Shown here piece after piece: positions 35,494 to 46,262 of a DNA stretch of 64,000 nt. Position 1 is the stretch's first letter. Each line of letters opens with the position of its first letter. This stretch comes from Grammothele lineata (taxonomy: Eukaryota > Basidiomycota > Agaricomycetes > Polyporales > Polyporaceae): contig NDFF03000328.1 of the NCBI GenBank assembly GCA_002150815.3, positions 231,809 through 295,808 of the forward strand. The letters are read 5' to 3'. The position numbers and the translations under genes were made by a program. The notes below the pieces were generated by a model. The model was not told the DNA's origin. It ran no database searches and saw nothing but the letters and a program-made list of their open reading frames with translations.

Positions 35494-36834
35494 TCACTCC
35501 TCGAGCACGACCAAATACTCCGCAGGACTCCGTCCAGACCGGCCTGGCATCTCCTTCAAGCCGCGGAATCGGCACCGGCGCGCCCACAAGTCGATCATCC
35601 TAAACACATCCCCCGCCTCGTCTTCCGCGCCTCCGCACCTGCAGCGGCGCTCCGCGCGCGCCCCCTCCTCGCGCGGGTGTCCGGGATAGAATATGCCCTC
35701 GTCCGCCTCCATGTATAGCTCGCGCACCACGCAGGCGAAGATGTCGCGCACGCGTAGCGGAGCGCCAGCGCCCTCATCACTGTTCTTCGGCATCGCTGTC
35801 CACGCGTCACGCGCTGAGGGCGAGGTAGAGGGTGGGACGAAGTGTAAAACGCAGGTCTTAAATGCGGACGCGAAGGCGGGGGCGTTGAGCTGCGCCGGAG
35901 GTATACCCGTTGGCTCGGGCGCCGCGCGCACGTCCCACACGACGGGCAGCTGTCGGAGAGCGGGGGCGAGATCAGCCGTGGCGTTCACGACGTCCAAGTC
36001 CGGCGAAGACGCCGGCGGCTGGGCGGGCGGGGGCGATGGCTTGTTCGGGCGCGATGACGAAGAATGGGATGGCGCTGGCGGGGCCGAGGCTTTATCGAGC
36101 GAAGAGATGGACGAGGACGAGCGGTGGCTGCGTCCGGAGCTGGCGGGACTCGGCGTACGCTGCGCATCGGAGGCGGCTCCGGCGTTCGCCAAGGAAACGG
36201 ACCCACGGCGAGAGTGGTACGGTGCGCTCTGGCTTCCCTGAGCGGTGCCGAAAAGGTGAGATGATGGAGACAAAGGCAAATTCGCCGCACTCGCGGACCA
36301 TGCCGAAGGCTGTTTGAGGGCGCGCTGAGGGTCGCGGTCAGTGCTGGCGTTGGAGCCGCGGCGGTGACGGTGATGGTGCGCGTTATGCCCACTTGCAGCG
36401 TCCGGAGCGAGCAGGAAGGAGCCGTAGGCGCTGTCGCCGCTGCCAGCGTGCGTGTCGCCGCTGCCAGCGTGCGTGTCGCCGTCGCCGCGATACCCAGAAG
36501 AAGGTGCGTGAGAGGTGATGCACTCCTTGCCCTCAGAGCCCCGGGAGTGGGAGATGGTGTGCGACGCCTCATTCTGCAGTGAGCGCTGGGATGAGTCAGG
36601 CGTCGAGGGAAGAGACAATGGGTCCAAACGGGGTGCGCGGGGTACATCGTAGTGGCCAGAGACTGTGCTCGGGGCTTCCTGGGCGAAGACAGGATAGTGG
36701 GTCGCTCTGTCGGTAAAATGAACGCGGGAGCGCACAGGATTTGGATTGCTCGTCGGGGCGGTGACGGGAGGACCGATGGGTATGGGCGGCATCCTGGAGG
36801 GGTCGTAGTCACCAGGTGGTCTATAGCTGGACAT
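35494..36834 (-). CDS. DUF6699 domain protein, paralogue 4
   Basis: Intronless coding region of 446 aa. Residues 1-290 are disordered and Ser/His/Pro-rich, and include a duplicated 7-residue unit (DTHAGSG twice). The DUF6699 domain follows: LPVVWDVRAAPEP, FKTCVLHFVPP, LRVRDIFACVVRELYMEAD and FRMIDLWARRCRFRGLKEMP. It is the sister of the gene at 3139 by sequence and layout. Near residue 35 it has SRVHFTD, which fits the RVxF docking motif for protein phosphatase 1 and is matched by similar motifs in the copies at 43107 and 45379. A TATA box lies 118 bases before the ATG. An intron starts two bases after the stop. Function unknown. Confidence 0.85.
   Translation of the reverse strand: MSSYRPPGDYDPSRMPPIPIGPPVTAPTSNPNPVRSRVHFTDRATHYPVFAQEAPSTVSGHYDVPRAPRLDPLSLPSTPDSSQRSLQNEASHTISHSRGSEGKECITSHAPSSGYRGDGDTHAGSGDTHAGSGDSAYGSFLLAPDAASGHNAHHHRHRRGSNASTDRDPQRALKQPSAWSASAANLPLSPSSHLFGTAQGSQSAPYHSRRGSVSLANAGAASDAQRTPSPASSGRSHRSSSSISSLDKASAPPAPSHSSSSRPNKPSPPPAQPPASSPDLDVVNATADLAPALRQLPVVWDVRAAPEPTGIPPAQLNAPAFASAFKTCVLHFVPPSTSPSARDAWTAMPKNSDEGAGAPLRVRDIFACVVRELYMEADEGIFYPGHPREEGARAERRCRCGGAEDEAGDVFRMIDLWARRCRFRGLKEMPGRSGRSPAEYLVVLEE
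36378..36488 (-). repeat. In-frame 21-base tandem duplication inside a DUF6699 gene
   Basis: Within this interval (about 36438-36482) the unit encoding DTHAGSG occurs twice in a row and a third degenerate unit follows (DSAYGS). The reading frame is kept. Confidence 0.6.
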
Positions 36835-39327
36835 TAATCAAAGGGCGGAAGGGAGAAGGATTGGAGGGAAGGAAATATTGCCACGGTCTTGACGTCGAGT
36901 CGAGTCAGCACATGGGTACGGTCGAGAGGATAAGTTGGGACCTGAGCCCAGCTTATATGTGCACTGCACTGGCTGACACTGCGACGCACAATGCCGACAC
37001 ATCTAATGGGCGCTGGCGCAGCCACCGACTGCCCGTTACGGTGGGTTACGCAGCCTGTAAACCGTATCTTTGCGTCAACAGATCCATCTTCAATGCGAGC
37101 AGAGTGTGAAACGTGGGCAACCTGGCATGCGCAGCTTTCCTAGGAGACAATCCAAATTGGAATGTCGCGTTCAGCTGGCGGCACATCCATATAAGGCAAG
37201 GTACGGCATTCCATGCATTTGTGTAGCACAAGGATGAGTGCGCTACGAGCCGGTCGGGGGACAGAATACAGATGTCGGAGGATATTTTAGAGATAGCGCA
37301 TCCTTGTCGGCATCCCGTATGATGGCGGGAGTCGCGGCACAGGCTGAGCTGGAGTTGTGGTTCCGCAGCGGCGACCGAGCAGCCTGGCGACACCGGTCAG
37401 CACGTCATCCGTCATACAATCGAGAACAATCACGGGTCATGGGCGGGGATACCCCATACACAAACCAGCACGGCGCACTTCCCGACGTCGGGAATAAGAC
37501 GAGACGCGGGGCGGATCGGGAAGTCCAGGCACGAGTAGTCCCGCCAGGCGCCAATGTGGTTGGCACGAGGAGCGTGGCGAAAGGAGAGCAATGACGCGCT
37601 AGTGAATAGGAATATCGCTTTTTCAAAGAACCGCATGTCTATGTGGTCTGGCAGCACGGCCTTTTCAGGCTAGAAGCCTGACAATTCACAGGTCCAGCTA
37701 CCGGGACACGTTCCAATGACTGTCATCGCGGATGACTGTGCCCTAGTATCTCAGCGAGCGCGCCTAAACGGCGACGTGCGCGGGTGGAGCCACCAGTCCA
37801 CTACGCCCAAGATGCCGATCCTAGGCAGATCTCTGCACCGCACCTCCTGTACATGATGCAAGAAACCAGGTGCTTGAGCGCGTCGCCAACGAACAGGCTG
37901 GTGATTACACACCCACATGCGCCACGGAGAATAGAAATACAGATGGACTCACATCAAGGCCCGCGAGGGGATGGCAAGGCGTGCCAGACTGGCCATATAC
38001 GTCTGTTGAGATGATAAGTTGATCGTTTTTCTCTCCATGCACCCTCGGAATTCTTAGCGATGGAAGACCTTACGCGCAACCACATTTGACGTGAGGTCTA
38101 GAACCGTTTCCGGGCCTCGGGCGGGGTACACGACAACGGACGGAACCTGAATGACTGAAATGTGAGCACGTGTGAGCAAACAGTTTTTGTGAGGTGCAAA
38201 AAGTGGCGTGCGGGAGCTTGTAATATGATGCATAAACACCTCCGTGCGATACGTAGTGATATAAGTAGGATTATATTGGTAATATCTAATCATCCGCTAC
38301 AGCATCAAGATGAGGCGTTCCACCAATAATCTCATCTTTTCAAGAGCACATTCGTAGGGGGGTTGGAGTGGAGTGTGCCTGAGAAGGCCTTCGCAGGGGT
38401 AGGGGGGATGCAGAGATATGACCAGGATGGGACCCAAAACCGAAGAAAGCAAGCGAGTCACGAACCTCGGGCACAGTATCAGCGACTATGGTATGTATAG
38501 AGTTACTTAGAGAAGCCTGTCCCTGCACATCGACAGAGCGACCTTCAACAGTGCTGTCGACGTGTAACCCTTTTGTGGGGACGAATTCTATCTGGCGGTT
38601 GAGAGACGGGCTGAAGATAGAAGCGCTAAATCCACAGATTCAAGAAATGAAGGCTTTTGAAAGTCGCTCAGGATGTTGAAGCTTGAAGGAGAGTGGATAA
38701 GACAGAGGATAAGACAGCTGCGAGGTGGAGAGAGCAGCTGGGGAGGACATGATGGTCGCGGTTCAAGTGGAAAATTGATTGACGCTCGCTGCTCGAAACG
38801 GATCGGTCTCGTTTGATCGCGAACCGACTCGCATTGGACTCGCATCTTTGCCATCTCCATGATGCATCCACTTCGCATTCGTTTCGAAACCAACGCCAAG
38901 GTTGCGCCTCAATCTCGCAAAGACATACATGCGTGAAGAGATCAGCATATATTGTCAAACAAGCCTCGTCTAACCTCAGCGCGACTTGGTGCAGTACGTA
39001 CAAGGGGCATTAGTGTGACAGGGAAAGAGCAGGAAAAGGGATGGCTGCTTGGCGAGACGGCATGCGGAAGAGCTAAGAACGCAGAAGACGTAATAGACTG
39101 TATGACGGCAGTGCATGGGCTCCCATACAGCGTAAGGCGAGTGGCATAGAGAGTCAGAGCAGTGGAGACAGACGGTGGCAGGGGTATGAGTCTGACGGGT
39201 GGGGTATAGTACACGGGATGGACGAAACACGAACTGAAAGGTAAGCTAGACTGATACAGTTCATTGTATGCATGGTCTTCAACTTGAGAATTCAGGCCAA
39301 CTATGCTCATTAAACGGCGCTGCAGGA
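36835..39327. other. Intergenic, no gene seen
   Basis: About 2.5 kb between the DUF6699 promoter and the 3' end of metacaspase MC1. Open frames are short (at most 129 aa) and show no family. One of 75 aa on minus (37430-37657) looks less random but has no start context or splice partner. Confidence 0.4.
36952..36957 (-). promoter_or_regulatory. TATA box of DUF6699 paralogue 4
   Basis: ACATATAAGC on minus, about 118 bases before the ATG at 36834. Confidence 0.55.
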
Positions 39328-41504
39328 TCAAAGGTCGAAACGATCATCCGGCCCCTAGCAGTCAGGATCAGCCTCAACTGGGTTAAAAGCTGGCAAGTGA
39401 AGAGCGGATTACCAGGGGATGCATGCTTCCTAACTAGAAGGAACCGGGTCGTGAGTTTAACAATCCAATGAATGAAAGGACGCTAATCACCATAGGCACG
39501 GAAGGACTGATGTCAATGAACTTCGGTATCTTGTCCTGCGGACAACCAGCGGCTTCCCATTCGCGACATTGCTTCTCCCGCAGTCTCAGTCGACGCTTCG
39601 TTGTGGACTCAAATATATCTTTCCTATGAAAATGAATGTCAACGCGCAAAGCAGCGACGTCGAAGGTGGTGGCGCACTGTACGATCCTGAGGAGTTCGTA
39701 TACGGGTGGGCGCGGATTCACATCTGCGAGAGTAGGGTGAGTGTGCCAATAAACTTGACGTGCGCTGCAAGAGAATGCCCTGACTTAGAGTTGTGATAAG
39801 CGACTAGGCACGGTGGTGTTAAATACCGAGATATTGCTTTAAGGAATGAAAGGGGCTTACTTGCGTTACAGTCTTCCCATACTTGCTTTCCCAAGTAAAC
39901 TCAGGATCGTTGCATGCAGAGAACTGAAGCTTCGTTTGATAAGATCAGCATCTGCACCTCACACACGAATCGCTACGAGTGCGTACATACCACATGCGCC
40001 CTCGTCCTTAGTTTGGCGGGTATCGGCGGGCACTTTCCCGTGCACAACGGAGTCGGGTCGATCCTTTCCGGGCTCATCGCACGTCTGATGAAGAGCCCAC
40101 TCATAAAACGACCAGTATCCAACGCAAGCTTCTCCGCCGCTTCTGCGATATTCCCAACGGTTCCGGTGAAGTTGTGGAAAGAGAACGTGCGTCGTGGTGG
40201 CTTGGCGGGGTCAAAAGGGCGTATGATGTCCATAGTAGAGGCACGGATAATCGTGAACTTGCGGGGTTGTGAGTCGGAGGCGGGCATGTCACGGATGAAG
40301 GTATCATGCGAGAAGACGGCGGTCTTGCTGATTCGGCGGCGCTCGCAGATGTGTACCCGGGGCTCGCGTTCTTTGGGACCTAGACAACGCGTTCATACTC
40401 AGGTGTATAGTCACCGCAGATGCAATAAGATACATACCCGTAACATCCGGAGCCGCTTCAACCTGAGTGGATGGACGTGGAGATTCTGAAAAATGCTCTC
40501 CAGAAAGGACACGGTGAATCGCTGACGACGAACTCAGTGAGCGCGCAATACTCTATATCCACTTCAGGACTGTAGACGTACGAATGGTGGCCTTCTTGCT
40601 GCCGGAATTGCGCGACTTCTCAGTGGACTTGGCGAACCTGCGGTTGACCTTGTGGCAGTCGTAGTGATCCAAGTCTAAGAGGGTTCCGGAGTGGCAAGAG
40701 TCGAAGATGGCTATGAGGCATACACCAACAGGGAGACGTTCGACCATGCGGAGCCTCAATTGCTACATGTGGGTAGGCTCTTAGATATAATCAGTATCAC
40801 CTAATTCGCTCCTTTACGTACGTTGTCAAGGATATGGAGGTCTTCCGGGGTTTGTAACGCTGCGTTTGAGAACGTTCAACTAATTGTAAGAGGGTACGAA
40901 AGACACAAACTGACCTTCGTCGAAACCATCCGGTTCGCTCTCACTTGAAGTCGGAAATTGAATCGAGTGCCCGGCATCTAGATGGGATGAACACGGGAGC
41001 GGAAAACGCCGACGTAGTAGTGAGTCGTCCTGGGACTACTTTAACCATGGCTATGACTCACAGTAAAACATGAGCTTGTCCCCAGACTTGGCCTTGTCAA
41101 CGAGCCTATCGATTTGCGCGAGCTGAAGAAAGAAACGGTTGGAGCAAGCGGAGCAGAAGATTGGGATGCGGACATACTATGTTCTGCTTCGTAGGTTGCA
41201 GCGACTCGACGACATCCTCGTCGTCGAGCATCAGAGTGATGTCCTCCGGCCGAAATCCGTACTTATCTGAGTACGCGAGGGGGGAAACGGACGAGAGCAT
41301 CGTATCACTTGAGTCCTCTATCAAGCAGACGTGTAGAAGACACTCACTGATGAGCAGATCCCGCCAAGCCCTAGCATCTCGATGTGGTGTACGAAGCTCT
41401 TGTATCGCGCTAGAGCCGTTGACGTTCTTATACTTGATACCCATGATCAAGGCCTTCCTGACGGATTTCCGTTTGCTGAGGGGGACGCTGAGGACGGGAG
41501 GCAT
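39328..41504 (-). CDS. Metacaspase-like protease MC1 (caspase family, C14)
   Basis: Exons on minus: 41504-41348, 41266-41178, 41122-41062, 40977-40915, 40859-40822, 40762-40582, 40485-40438, 40379-39991, 39923-39861, then C-terminal exons to TGA at 39328. The first nine agree in phase. The p20 core has VRKALIMGIKYKN, KYGFRPEDITLMLDD, FYYAGHSIQ (His106), DGFDEA and [17 protein letters not shown] (Cys159), so the catalytic dyad is present. Metacaspases are Ca-dependent Arg/Lys-specific proteases linked to stress and cell death. As in MC2 and MC3, the stretch between His and Cys is about 13 residues shorter than in MC4 and lacks PVD. The 9th-10th exon junction (39861 to about 39730) does not splice in phase as in MC2; an alternative donor at AGCAA|GTATGG could restore it, otherwise the C-terminus is damaged. 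The terminal exons (LGSMHPL and GPDDRFDL) are conserved. Confidence 0.8.
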
Positions 41505-41564
41505 GGCGCAGACGAGGGAGGGAGAGGACAGCGGGGCGCTGAGCTCGTCGTGCCCCGTGGGGAC

Positions 41565-41571
41565 ATATATA
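41565..41571 (-). promoter_or_regulatory. TATA box of MC1
   Basis: CTATATATG on minus, about 61-67 bases before the ATG. Confidence 0.5.
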
Positions 41572-42755
41572 GGCCATGCCGGGAGGACGCCTCGAGGATA
41601 AGTTGGACGACGTCGATGGAACAGAAGTGGACAGCCTTCCGGCAGTGGAGGTTGGCGTCGACGACAGAGGCGGGTCCAACGCGGGAAACTGCTGGCAGGT
41701 CTCGTGCAGCCGAATCTGATGACGGGCGTCAGTATTTGAGTGCTTCGACTCGAAGACCAGCTGGTAGTGAGCGTCTGACGACCGACTTGCACGCCGTACA
41801 TGGATTCAGGAGATGCGTAGGAAGTCTCATAGTATACTCAGGGTAACAGGTTTACATCGGCAGCCGCAGCGCGAACTAGTAAGAGGAGTATCATAGAGTC
41901 CAAAGGATGCGCCAGTCGTAGGCCCAGTGCGCACACAGAGTCATACCGCCTTTCTCTTGAAACGAGATGTTCGTCTTTCCTCATAAAAACTACGACTAGA
42001 TGACATACTCAGCTTCTCCGGATCAAGTGAGAACCCAACGATATTGACGTACCGTCTAATGTCCTCTATGACTGGCCGCATGGTGACTCTATGACTGGCT
42101 GAACTGCACGATGTTCAATTCATAAGTTCTTATGTGAGTTCTAGGGCGTTCAGTGAATCCTCGGGTTACTTCTGGTCAATGGAATCATATCGTGATATTC
42201 TGGCGTGCCGTTCGTGGGCACCCCAGCGGAGTGTCTTGGATATAGCGCAGGACTACATGTAATACGGACTCGCTGGCACGTTCAGGGAGTAGAGCATCCA
42301 TGGCTGTCTGCCCTATGAGTGAGTCAGGAGAATGCATCTAGCCGGGTTATTTGATTCCGGATGTCTCATAGGACGACTGACATAGTAAGGGTTAGGAAGA
42401 GATACGCGATATTAATTGACAATGTTTTACATACTACTCTGGCCAAGCTAGGTGTGAACTAGCCGCCATACAATACGAGCGTAGACCTATGTACCATTTT
42501 GGACGTCAATCAAGTTGGAGACGGGGGATTCGAGACGAGACGGTCATCTAGCGTGAGAGCTGCAAGTTCCGCGTATCAGTGGAGTGCGTGCGATACACAG
42601 CTTTTGAGCACATACGTAGAGCCTCAGTTGCTTGAAATTCCATACAAAATACCAAGGAGGTCGAGGAAAGCATCAACGTCCGAGCTAGACAACCACTCGT
42701 CAGTGTCTGCCAGTAGGCCGCGGTGCGTGAGGTGGCTGTTAGCGCCTAATCTGAT

Positions 42756-42830
42756 TGTTCATGTTTGTCGCTATTAGGATCTAAGGCCGTTGCCAAACAA
42801 CCACTGCCCTTTTGAGTTGCTGTGACGTCA
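42756..42830. repeat. Short dispersed repeat, copy 1
   Basis: Shares TATTAGGATC, then GTTGCCAAACAAC and a following TGACxTCAT, in the same order and spacing, with 49226-49295. The 3' flank of each copy leads towards a gene of the island. Too short to classify. Confidence 0.4.
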
Positions 42831-43106
42831 TACATTTGTGTACACTGGTAAATCATGTAGAATGCATGATGTGGTATGTGCCGACACTGACAACGAGCGT
42901 GGTATTTAGTGGATTTATTCGGACTGCAATCCAACGCACATAACGCTAAGATCATCTACTAATACGTATTCTGTCATTATCATTATCATTTAAATACTAG
43001 CGAAGTCGTAAAGTGGGTATAGAAAAATCGTCAGGACGAAAGGGTATCGTGAAAAGTCTTAGAAGATGATTACAATGACAACAAAAGTCCAAAGTACACC
43101 ACATGT

Positions 43107-43973
43107 TCATCGTACAGGCTCCATAACCACAACGAACACCTCCCCACCTGCAACTTCTGGAGGGATCTCATGCGGTGCTGCCGGCCGCAAACCGACGAAC
43201 CTGCGCAGGTCCCCGAGGTAGTCAACCCTCCGGATGCCGTGCCTCATGTTCCGGTCGTAATTCATCAGACCCTCGCGTGACAGCCGCTTCTCGAACACCC
43301 GGCTCACTCGCTCCCGCAGGCCGCGCTCCAGTCCCTCAAACTCGCGCGGCCCCACCGAGCTGCGTACTGCCCGGTGGAGTGCAAACAGCACATCCCCAAC
43401 CGTGAGATACGGCAGTGGCCGAGACGTCCAGACGGGGCTGTCCCAGGGCTCGACGCGCACGACGAGGGGCAGGCCGGGGAAGACGAGGTACAGCTTTCGG
43501 AGAAGCAGAGGGCTTCCGCGGGGGCCGCGTCGCACTGCGGGGCTAGCGAGGTCTTCGTGTGTCAGGTCCCGTGCACGAGAGCGAGGCGATGCGAGAGAGG
43601 TGCCGAGGACGATGCTGTTAGGATCCTCGTTGACGTCCCAGATGAGAGGTGCCGGGTGCGCAGGATGCGACGGAGCAGAGAGCAGAGGGTCGATCGAGAC
43701 GTGGGGACTGCCAACAACACCAGGAGACACCATAGGAGGGCGAGGGGGAGAGAAGAGCTGGGGGGAAGGTGCTTTCTGAGGCAAGACGGGGAAAGGCGGC
43801 CACTGGTGCCAAGCAGGATAGTCCGGGCGGACAACGGTCGGAAGCGGCGCAGGGAACAACTGGGGTGGGGTGAACGGCCCAGGCGAAGATCCGTAGGAGG
43901 CCGTAGAGGACGACGCGGGGGAGGGGGGAGCGAAGTCCGCGAACCTGACCCTCTTCTTTGCGTGGTCTCCCAT
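43107..43973 (-). CDS. DUF6699 domain protein, paralogue 5
   Basis: Intronless, 288 aa. It begins MGDHAKKRVRFADFAPPSP: KRVRF is a textbook RVxF protein phosphatase 1 docking motif (inference). The Pro/Ser-rich tail is short. The DUF6699 domain has PLIWDVNEDPN, KLYLVFPGLPLVVRVEP, LTVGDVLFALHRAVRSSV, RHGIRRVDYLGDLRRFVGLRP and a final strand FVVVMEP. It is the sister of the next copy upstream (45379-46227), with which it shares the RRxDxL and GxRPAxPxExP segments. TATATAAG lies 108 bases before the start. Function unknown. Confidence 0.85.
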   Translation of the reverse strand: MGDHAKKRVRFADFAPPSPASSSTASYGSSPGPFTPPQLFPAPLPTVVRPDYPAWHQWPPFPVLPQKAPSPQLFSPPRPPMVSPGVVGSPHVSIDPLLSAPSHPAHPAPLIWDVNEDPNSIVLGTSLASPRSRARDLTHEDLASPAVRRGPRGSPLLLRKLYLVFPGLPLVVRVEPWDSPVWTSRPLPYLTVGDVLFALHRAVRSSVGPREFEGLERGLRERVSRVFEKRLSREGLMNYDRNMRHGIRRVDYLGDLRRFVGLRPAAPHEIPPEVAGGEVFVVVMEPVR

Positions 43974-45378
43974 CGATGATTGCGGTACGAGTGGTAGGTG
44001 CTTCCTGGATGAACTATTTAGGTTTTGTGAGTTCAGGATGAGCGAAGGAGAGTGGTAGTAAGAGACCTACAAAGCACAAGCTTATATAGGGGCTCGTTCG
44101 TACTCCCCAAAATGGGAGGTAGAGCTGCGTACTGCACAAAAGGAGGTTGACTCGCTCTGCTAGCACATGGCAGCGCAGTTGTGGCAGCTTCTCGAACTAG
44201 CGGTTCCTGCACGCTCTGCCCCGTTCCCTCTATGCATCGCCAATGGCGGGCGCAAGGGGAGGGAGGTGCAACTGAGCGACAGACTATGGCGAGTATGGAA
44301 AGGCGGGGCGGCGCCGTAGGTGGGGGCGGTGTACCTATGTCGTAGATGCGCTCTCGGCGGTGGGGAGCGGGAGACGTCAAGACCGTCCCACGCGCCCCGG
44401 GCAACAGCTTCGCAAGCCCGACGTCGGAACACGAGGCGCGCCGACGTGGGATGTTGCGAAGCCTACAACGGCGCCAGCGGTTACCCAACAAGTATGAGCG
44501 GGTGCGGTGTGTTGCATCGCCTCCCGCCACATCAATGCTGGTCGTGACGGGAAAACGAAATGAGCGTAAGGTCCTGAGGAGGTATACTTTGTCAGCAAAC
44601 ACAGAAGTAGGAAGCTCGGAGCGCTGTACGAACTCTGCAATGGCATCGGTTGTGGTATGTCGGCCGCTGCGACGACACACTGCAGGCCCGCTGGCAGCCC
44701 GAAAGTATCAAATTGCCAGTATTGCGACCACAATCCGGAGGTTCCTTTCTCGTTAGCGTGCCATGTCGAGACAACTAGGTAAGCACACGTAGCTTACTGT
44801 TACGATGGGATGTTGGGGTATGAATGAGACGTGTATTACAGTCATGCGAGGACGGATTGTGGTTTTGCTCCAACTGCGGCCCCAGCCCGAAACACGGAGG
44901 AGCGACCTTGATTAGCGCTGGTCGCAGTTGTTTAGTCATCTCCGGAAAAGGCAGGCACGCCGGCGGCTGCGTACTTACATATCTCTATATGATAGACTCC
45001 ACAGTTGGCAAGGTTCGAGACACAATATTCGCCGCACATCTGTTCGTGCAACAGGAGTCCTATCATTTGGTGGGTAAGCATTCTCTCTGAGTGCAGTACA
45101 ACCTTTGAGGAGGCTCCTGATCGTGTTAACCTCTTCGACATCGTTTTCCGATATGCCCGTACCACGGCACGTGCCCGAGTCCTTCGGAGTCCTCGCGCTC
45201 AGCCTTTCGATCACCCCCCAGCCTCTCTCCTACTTCTCCCACGTTCACGATCCAGCGATATCCAGCGCTCTTACCCACTTCTAGTTGTGTTGATCGTTGT
45301 CCACAACTGTACCTACAGCGTACATCATCTACAAATCATATGGCTGGGTACGCGCGCATTTCCAGACCTCCCTAGTAC
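43974..45378. other. Intergenic between two DUF6699 genes
   Basis: 1.4 kb with the promoter of paralogue 5 and the 3' flank of paralogue 6. The 215-aa minus frame at 44033-44680 has no family and spans the promoter, so I leave it out. Confidence 0.4.
44081..44088 (-). promoter_or_regulatory. TATA box of DUF6699 paralogue 5
   Basis: TATATAAG on minus, 108 bases before the ATG; identical octamer to that before the 3139 gene. Confidence 0.6.
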
Positions 45379-46227
45379 TTACTCGCTAGACCCGACTTCA
45401 ACAACAAACACCTGCTCCAGCTTGCTTTCATTGGGAACCTCCCATGGCTCCGCCGGCCGTATGCCCAAGAACCGTGTCTTCTGCGCGAGGAAATCAATTC
45501 GCCTCACAGGCCCGCTCCCGAGGAAACCGTCCGCGTGGAACCATGGCCCACGTCGATTGCGCGCCACACCCATTATCGACTTCTGAGCAGCTTTGTCGAG
45601 CGACGACCATTCTTCCGCCCGCGCGTACTCTCGCAGGCCGCGATGCAGGGCGCACATGACGTCCCATACCGCGACGTAGGGGCGGTCGGGGCTACTCGGG
45701 CGGACGACGATCCTGATTGGAGACCATGGAAAGACCAATGTGAGCGGGCCGGGTCGATATGCACTGTGGGTCGAGGAGCTATGACGAATGGCTGGTCGGC
45801 GGAGTAGTTCGAAGCCGGAGAGTGTAGGGTCCGCGGAGAGGAGGTGGGAGGGGTCATGCGCGAGGTCCCAAGAGAGACGCGGGTTCCGGCCGGCGCCGAA
45901 AATAAACGCAATGAGCGGGTCGATCGAGGGCAGGTCCGCGCGCGTGTACGCGTCGGGGTACCAAATAGGGCGCGTTGTGTCGGGGAAGTGGACCTTGGGC
46001 AACGGGGTGACGCGAAGACGTACGTCGTGTGACTGGATGCCGTTAAGCGCCCACGGCGGAGTCGACGAGACTGGTGGTAAATGAGGGAATGTGGTCGTAT
46101 TCCACGTTGAAGACGGTCCTGAGTACGAGGATGATGGACTCGACGCCATCCAGGCCGGCGACCAGACGAAATATGGGGCCGCACTGTTGTAGTAGTATGA
46201 GGGGATGGTCGACATCTTTGGTTTCAT
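45379..46227 (-). CDS. DUF6699 domain protein, paralogue 6
   Basis: Intronless as read, 282 aa. The N-terminus MKPKMSTIPSYYYNS is followed by a Ser/Tyr/Pro-rich tail with PKVHFPD, an RVxF-like motif matching the two sister copies. The domain follows: NPRLSWDLAHDPSHL, GPLTLVFPWSPIRIVVRP, YVAVWDVMCALHRGLREY, GPVRRIDFLAQKTRFLGIRP and QVFVVEVGSS. The stop TAA is embedded in a perfect donor (GTAAGT, 45382-45377), so splicing would remove it and the true C-terminus may lie in another exon. A TATAAG lies only 30-35 bases before the first ATG, so initiation at the second ATG (MSTIPS) is possible. Function unknown. Confidence 0.8.
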   Translation of the reverse strand: MKPKMSTIPSYYYNSAAPYFVWSPAWMASSPSSSYSGPSSTWNTTTFPHLPPVSSTPPWALNGIQSHDVRLRVTPLPKVHFPDTTRPIWYPDAYTRADLPSIDPLIAFIFGAGRNPRLSWDLAHDPSHLLSADPTLSGFELLRRPAIRHSSSTHSAYRPGPLTLVFPWSPIRIVVRPSSPDRPYVAVWDVMCALHRGLREYARAEEWSSLDKAAQKSIMGVARNRRGPWFHADGFLGSGPVRRIDFLAQKTRFLGIRPAEPWEVPNESKLEQVFVVEVGSSE

Positions 46228-46256
46228 GGCGAGACCGCGCCTTCCCGCATTCGACT

Positions 46257-46262
46257 CTTATA
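46257..46262 (-). promoter_or_regulatory. TATA box of DUF6699 paralogue 6
   Basis: GTATAAGAG on minus, 30-35 bases before the first ATG, suggesting a very short leader or use of the second ATG. Confidence 0.4.

Larger units (their letters stand above)
41505..43106. other. Intergenic, with a short dispersed repeat
   Basis: MC1 promoter, then AT-richer sequence with no gene seen. A segment near 42756-42830 (CTATTAGGATC, then GTTGCCAAACAAC) resembles 49226-49295. Confidence 0.4.
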
